From Symbiodinium natans (Eukaryota; Sar; Dinophyceae; Suessiales; Symbiodiniaceae): a DNA stretch of 64,000 bases. This document shows, one piece after another, positions 59,801-64,000 of the stretch. Numbering within the stretch: position 1 is the first letter of the stretch; each line of letters begins with the position of its first letter. Location: the NCBI GenBank assembly GCA_905221605.1, contig CAJNDS010002176.1:345800-409799 (forward strand), in the 5' to 3' direction. Below the pieces are notes generated by a model that did not search any database, had not been told where the DNA came from, and saw nothing but the letters and a program-made list of their open reading frames with translations. A program made the translations under genes and the position numbers.

Positions 59801-61241
59801 TGGACCCTTGGAGTAGATTGGTGGTCTTTTTGTTCCGGGTCTTGGCCAGGTCCGGAAGATGTGCGAGTCCAGCAACTCGGACAAAGCCCTGGCCTACGAC
59901 AGCACGGATGTGCTAAATCCGACCCTGGTGCCCAAGTTGCCTTACAGGGGGTTGGTGCCCAAGTTGCCTTACAGGGGGTTGGCAGCTAGAAGCCCTATAA
60001 GCCCTATAAACCCTAAACAAGAAACCCTCCTTCTTCAACCCCCCCCCCAAACAAAAAAAAAATATATACAGGAAAACCGAGAAGAGTTGAGTTGAGACCT
60101 TGAGTCTAAGGTGTCCAAGCCCGGCTTTGGTGCTTCAGTAGCTTGAGAGTGGGGGAAGCCTGCATTGGCTCAACGAAGCAAAAGTTCCCGTGACCAGTCT
60201 ATGGGCACCCTACCCTGACCCCCCATAGCCCCAAGTCGCCACCAGGTGTACGCCCGGGGCGTTTCGGGCATGGAAAGTCTGGATCAGCTTGACAACGCCT
60301 TTGCAAAGCTGAAGGCCGACAGCGAGCATCTAGTGGGCCCGCATGTTCGAAGAGTTTTTGACGCATATGACATATGAGGGAGGACACCCAATACGTCCAT
60401 TCACCATGCTTGAGAAGGAGCCCAACAACACGCCCGCAGAAAACCATAGCGATTAATAGCTGTTACCTCATATGGGGGTTTCCCAAATAGGGTAACCCTA
60501 ATATACCCCCAACAACTATAAATAGCAACCCCCAAAAAGGAGGATGAGGAGCGTGATGAGGATGAGATGTCATCATTACTGTTCTGATGATGCGACTAAA
60601 AGTTGTCAGAAGACTTTTACTAGCTGAGTAGGTAGCCTTTTACCTTTTGGGGTATACCTACCAGAATTGAAAGGTCAACCTTTTGTGACCCAGGGTGCTC
60701 AGCAACTAGGAAGAAGAAACCCTAAAAGAACCCTAAACCCTAAACCCTAAACCCCAAACCGCTGTTTAAGTCAAGTAAGTTCTCTCCAAACTCAAAACCG
60801 AGGCCGACAACTGCTGGAAGGGGGCCCGACCTGAAGGCCACGCCTGGTGCGAGTGTCTCAGCTCCTTGCCAGCTGTTAGGGTTTAGGGTTTAGGGTTTAG
60901 GGTTTAGGGTTTAGGGTTTAGGGCTTTGAGTTTAGGATTTAAGTTTGTGGGTGTGCTGCAGGTGGCATTCTGTTTCATTGTTGGGTGCTCGCTCTGGGTC
61001 TATGAGGCCCGCCATCCCCAAACCCACATGCTGCTTCGAATTCCATAGCCTAATTTGCCCTATTTTCAGGGTTATCTACTGTATATTAAGTATGACATAA
61101 AGTGTTGAAGAACGTCTTCTATACTTGTTGCAACTCATGGAAAGATCCGAACTGAGGTCTGGTAGGCGTCTACCAGTGCGCTGGTGGTGACGACGTGGAA
61201 ATCTCTCTGTCCGACCCCTGCAGCGAGGCGTCGGGACCAGG
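56817..61241 (+). CDS. multi-exon P-loop kinase, zeta/UDP-GlcNAc-kinase-like (or related) superfamily
   Basis: Exon 56817-56906 (EKVPEGIATALCRTATAAEL) and exon 57353-57427 come first. The latter holds a Walker A motif, IVGPSGAGKS, for ATP or GTP. Exon 57792 to about 57880 (AAELFGLDLSTFAEAPQDEN) follows in phase. Exon 58107-58282 begins ADGDILRGCHDAWKTC and then YFDAYDIYTRN, resembling the DGD-x2-R-x2-H block of zeta-type kinases. Exon 58364-58505 (KVQFLRELVQARKNVIYPDT) and exon 58894 to about 59008 (EQGYHVCTLALLISCAESTC) follow in phase, the latter like the GY.V..LAL strand before the distal Arg. Later segments: 59850-59927, 60246-60332 (MESLDQLDNAFAKLKADSEH), 60780-60874, 61166-61241. Most junctions keep phase. 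Eukaryotic homologues need not be toxic. The family call rests on motifs only; a guanylate-kinase-like protein is the alternative. Confidence 0.45.
57291..57547. mobile_element. family A copies on both sides of the Walker A exon
   Basis: A right-half copy (CTTACAAAAAGGGACCCCAA ... CATTTCGGAACCCCCC, 57291-57340) ends 12 bp before the exon, and a full copy (57450-57547, GGATTCCGAGAATGGGGGTA ... GTTGTCGTAAACTCCC) starts 22 bp after it. Confidence 0.68.
57671..58031. mobile_element. two family D elements flanking an exon
   Basis: 57671-57760 (GGGGTCGGAATAATTACGAA TAGTATTCCC ... CCCCATTCTAATCC) and 57945-58031 (GGGGTCGGAATGATTGCTGA TGTTATTCCC ... AAGACCCTATTCCAG). They are direct copies of about 88 bp lying on either side of the exon at 57792. 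Confidence 0.65.
58506..58890. other. intron with CCCTATAAA-type words
   Basis: ACCCTATAAAGCCC, AACCCTATCAAACCC and similar words repeat throughout, a telomere-like but different vocabulary. GAGCAGGACTGCAGCATCTG near 58740 resembles the start of the next exon (GAGCAGGGCTACCATGTCTG), perhaps a partial duplication. Confidence 0.5.
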
Positions 61242-61267
61242 GTCGATAGGGCCTTAACTAGGTTAGT

Positions 61268-61780
61268 TTTTGGGACATTGTTTGTTTTCCAAATTTGTGT
61301 TTAGAAGGGGCCATATATATATATATACACATATTTTTTCAGAGGGTTTTAAGGCCAACCAAGTTAAGCAAATTCCAAGGGCTTTTCGGATTGTATGCCG
61401 TAGCTTATCTAGAAAATCTAAAGCTTGTAAGGGCTTCAGGCTTCAGCAGGGTTAAACCGGATGAAAGTCCACGAGCGGGGCTTGTCCCTTGTCGTTTTTT
61501 TAGAGAGGGAGACTGCCTCACATTCTCGCCACAGGGCAGTTCCAAGCAAGCACAGCTCCTCGGGCAAAGGGGCACATGGATACAAGTACGGCACAGTAAA
61601 CCGTTCGTTCCACTTCCGCAGTCGCTTAGTTTCGTCAGATATGGCCCGGCAAAGCTGGTGGTCCCACTGCACGCCTCCCGACCAGTAGAGCATGTCACCA
61701 GAGAAGGCGCAAAAAACCGACTGAAGAGTGCCAAATCAACAGCGAACGATAACCCTGAGCACCTTTCGGTTGCCGTGATC
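61268..61780. other. open frames without clear exon limits
   Basis: A + frame stays open from 61295 to 61897, but codon bias is weak until about 61780, where another frame takes over (next entry). A TA run lies at 61314-61327. Confidence 0.4.
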
Positions 61781-61786
61781 TGTCAG

Positions 61787-62111
61787 CGAGGTGTCGCAGG
61801 TGGTATTCGAGCCACCGGTGGAGGGCACTACCTGCCTCTTCTCCGTCAAGACCTCGGCGCTGCACTTGTCGGGCGCCATGTCACCAATGGCGACTGATTG
61901 GGATGTTCCCCCTTATACTAAGAGTCCTTCACAGGGACTAGACAATCGGAGGTACTAGACAATGGGGGGTACTCTGATCCCTGTTAAGGACTGCTGGGGA
62001 GCATTCCGAGCTACTGACAACAGATTTCAGGCATCCACAGTCTGTTGGCTGGTTTGTATGCCTTCGGACCTTTTTTTTGGTGCCCCAAACCAGGATCTAC
62101 AAGGCACTCTC
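61787..62111 (+). CDS. two exons around a family B intron
   Basis: 61787-61904 follows GATCTGTCAG and reads EVSQVVFEPPVEGTTCLFSV then KTSALHLSGAMSPMATDWD, with very high third-position G/C. It ends in phase 0 at GGGAT|GTTCCCCC, the family B terminus. 62031-62111 follows GATTTCAG, starts in phase 0 and reads ASTVCWLVCMPSDLFFGAPN then QDLQGTL, ending CTC|GTGAAG. Product unknown. Confidence 0.48.
61905..61999. mobile_element. family B element supplying a splice donor
   Basis: GTTCCCCCTTATACTAAGAG TCCTTCACAGGG ... GATCCCTGTTAAGGACTG. GT at 61905 is the proposed donor. The interior repeats CTAGACAATCGGAGGTA / CTAGACAATGGGGGGTA. Confidence 0.6.
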
Positions 62112-62232
62112 GTGAAGACCCCCCCCCCAAAAAAAACAAAGCTGCAATTCAGAGCCCAGATGGACTTAGATCAAAAAATCTCCTCCCAGGCTTAGAGAAC
62201 TGCAAGCTCCTCCTCCCCCCCCACCGCCCCCA

Positions 62233-62259
62233 CCCCCCCCCCCCCCCCCCCCCCCCCCC
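62233..62259 (+). repeat. poly-C tract
   Basis: About 27 C. It is followed by ACAAGCCCCGCTCAACCGAG and a possible exon (EKGKLGPEVARFEVVPQTLR, 62282-62350), not called because a second frame is equally open. Confidence 0.8.
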
Positions 62260-62400
62260 ACAAGCCCCGCTCAACCGAGGTGAAAAGGGAAAGCTCGGCC
62301 CTGAAGTTGCTCGTTTCGAGGTGGTGCCCCAGACCCTGAGGCCCCGCTAAGAGCGAGTGCGAGAGCCCGTCGAAGCGCGGGTCTTTGCACGCGGTATTCC

Positions 62401-62511
62401 CTGGGGACCAAATGAACCCTAAAATTGGGGGGTCATATACCCTATACTACTAGAATTCCTATTGAGGTATATGAACCATAAACCCTTTTAGGGTTCATTT
62501 CGTCCCCAAGG
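62401..62511 (-). mobile_element. family C 111-bp inverted-repeat element, inverted copy
   Basis: About 95% identical to the reverse complement of 5171-5281: CTGGGGACCAAATGAACCCT ... AAACCCTTTTAGGGTTCATTTCG. It is the most similar dispersed pair in the window. Confidence 0.78.
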
Positions 62512-62513
62512 TT

Positions 62514-62684
62514 TGGGATCTTCCCCCTTGTACGAACAGTCCTTAATCGGGAGTATAGTATCCCCACTCATAATACTAAGAGTCCTCAATAGGGATTATA
62601 GCAAGTCCTTAATCGGGAATCTAGTACCCCGATTCGAGAATCCCTATCAAGGACTGTTAGTATAAGCGGGAACATCCCAACGTG
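62514..62684. mobile_element. family B element with duplicated interior
   Basis: GGGATCTTCCCCCTTGTACG AACAGTCCTTAATCGGGAG at the left, GGACTGTTAGTATAAGCGGG AACATCCC at the right, and two extra AGTCCTTAAT/AGTCCTCAAT words inside. It is about twice the usual length. Confidence 0.7.
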
Positions 62685-62890
62685 GTATTGTTCCACACAT
62701 GCCTGCTACGGACGCGCGCGCTCCCCTTGAAAAGCATCATGTTCCTGTCCTCAGCGGAATGTGTGGGTGGCACTGGGTCAGTAGAGCCGCAGTGGTAGCA
62801 GTGGCCTGATCGCAATAGTATGCAAGCGAGCAACAAGCATCTCACGCACAGAAGCAGACCTTTGTGGAGTCCAATCGAGGGTGAGCTGTC

Positions 62891-63076
62891 ATGGAGCCCA
62901 AGCTTGTAAAGCTCACATTCAAGACCCCAAGCACAGCTTCCTGCGGGGGCGGAGCGATCGCAGTACAGGTGCCTAAGTTGCCCCTTATACTTCCTAGACA
63001 CACGTATACGATTGTACATGGCATGAAGGACTCTGCCCAAGCTACGCCTTCTACTTCTACGTGTTCCTGTATTTAG
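62891..63076 (+). CDS. possible small protein or first exon, 61 codons
   Basis: An ATG in good context (TGTCATGG) opens MEPKLVKLTFKTPSTASCGG then GAIAVQ, with G/C-rich third positions. A donor (CAG|GTGCC) follows at 62969, but the frame also continues (PKLPLILPRHTYTIVHGMKD...) to TAG at 63074. The 127-codon antisense frame lacks codon bias. Product unknown. Confidence 0.42.
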   Translation: MEPKLVKLTFKTPSTASCGGGAIAVQVPKLPLILPRHTYTIVHGMKDSAQATPSTSTCSCI

Positions 63077-63397
63077 CTGCCCACAGAGCCTGCATGCTCA
63101 CGAACAGAAGACAACTCCACAAGGGGTGGTAAGGATGACCTACTTAGGGAATCTTTAGAACCCTATATGACCCCAAGGGTCAGAAAGTAGAGCTTCAACG
63201 CCCCAAATGACTTGGTTGCAAGTTCCGTGTCAAGCCCTTACCCGATGTTATTCTCAACCCCTAAATCCGAAACCCTAAACCCTAAACAACTAAAACCCTA
63301 AACCCTAAACAACAACAACTAAAACCCGAAACCCATTGATGGCGCGGAGGTGGGCTGCTAGCTCTCCCTTCGGCGACGATCTTTGGGCGCCCCACAG

Positions 63398-63434
63398 CAA
63401 ATTTCAGCTTCCTGGTTGAGGACACCAAATGGGG
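63398..63434 (+). CDS. possible exon ending at a family A donor
   Basis: After GCCCCACAG the segment NFSFLVEDTKW ends at TGGGG|GTGTACG, the terminus of the family A element at 63431-63519. Short, and another frame (SLGAPQQISASWLRTPN) is also open. Confidence 0.28.
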
Positions 63435-63519
63435 GTGTACGAAATCGGGGACCCCTAAAATAGACATCCTCTTGTAGTGAAGGACCCCAATAAGGTACCC
63501 CTACTATCGTAAACCCCCC
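63431..63519. mobile_element. family A inverted-repeat element
   Basis: GGGGGTGTACGAAATCGGGG ACCCC ... AGGACCCCAATAAGGTACCCCTACTATCG TAAACCCCCC. The termini are clearly inverted copies. Confidence 0.74.
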
Positions 63520-63744
63520 AATTAGCGAAGCAACCAGAAGACTCCATTGTAAGTCTTTTGAATAGAAGGGGTTTAGGGTGGAGGGCTCAGGCATATAGAT
63601 GCTGAGCCATCTGACGACTGCCCCCAACCCACACAATACAGGAGCCTACATGGCTTAGCAGTATGATTTCCTTGAAATCCCCAGGGCGAGAACGAGAAGA
63701 ATGACAAGAGATGCCCAAAACACCATGCTAAGTGAATGGGGTCC

Positions 63745-64000
63745 TTAAACCCCAAACCCTAAACCCCAAACCCCAAACCCTAAACCCTAGAAGCAGAGGT
63801 CTTGAAGGCGAAGCTGACCGGCTCCATCCCCAGGGCGGTCAGGGAGGAGACCTGGCCCTGCGCCCTGAAGCCAAGTTTAGGATTTCGGGGGTTTAGGGTT
63901 TAGGGTTGAGGGTTGAGGGTTGAGGGTTTAGGGTTTAGGGTTTGGGGTTTGGGGTTTGGGGTTAGGGTTTGGGTAAGGGTTCAGAGGGTTTAGGGTTAGG
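63745..64000. repeat. opposed telomeric-variant arrays at the window end
   Basis: CCCTAAA/CCCCAAA units at 63745-63787, then GTTTAGGG, TTGAGGG and TTTGGGG blocks from 63888 to the end. The array is cut by the window edge. Confidence 0.88.

Overview
Organism. The window looks like nuclear DNA of a dinoflagellate, probably Symbiodinium-like. Plant-type telomere repeats (TTTAGGG/CCCTAAA) occur roughly every 300-500 bp in both orientations. Coding sequence is broken into very small exons. Nearly all exon candidates I trust lie on the + strand, as in unidirectional dinoflagellate gene clusters. Third codon positions are G/C-rich. Acceptors are usually AG followed by G, and at least one intron is GC-AG. 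No bacterial, viral or organellar gene was recognised. The species assignment is inference.

How genes were called. There are few long ORFs. I read exons as short, G/C3-rich open segments bounded by AG|G acceptors and GT/GC donors, and gave most weight to neighbouring segments whose codon phases agree across the proposed intron. Most products are unrecognised. The recognisable ones are a CAP-Gly protein (30.8-31.9 kb), a PDZ-type protein (4.3-5.8 kb), a P-loop kinase resembling the zeta/UDP-GlcNAc-kinase superfamily (56.8-61.2 kb) and a Cys4 zinc-ribbon-like protein (29.4 kb). Each entry covers one locus, and whether adjacent loci are one gene is usually undecidable here.

Layout. 0-32 kb: a dense mosaic of telomeric arrays, about 100-bp inverted-repeat elements and exons. 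It is interrupted by a CA-rich block (3.1-4.3 kb), a purine block (5.9-6.5 kb), a 351-bp hairpin tandem (26.8-27.5 kb) and a degenerate TTTAAGG-like field (27.5-28.6 kb). 32.5-42.5 kb: an exon-free repeat island with two 0.9-kb direct repeats 4.9 kb apart, purine-rich internal repeats, an 87-bp hairpin satellite, a 31-bp minisatellite and an ATTAAAACT field. 42.5-64 kb: exons, telomeric arrays and small inverted-repeat elements again.

Main observation. Telomeric arrays here behave like introns. (GTTTAGG)n reads naturally as GT...AG. At least seven arrays (15355-15402, 17600-17677, 21379-21420, 48288-48346, 52985-53045, 53915-53990, 54715-54807) lie exactly between coding segments whose phases match, with little or no other intron sequence. 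Two short inverted-repeat families (A: GGGGGTTTACGAAAATAGGGG type; B: GGGATGTTCCCCCTTATACT type) also carry a GT donor at their edge, and one family A copy (54899-55003) fills a whole phase-matched intron. I propose that both telomeric repeats and small DNA elements act as introners in this genome. RNA data would be needed to prove it.
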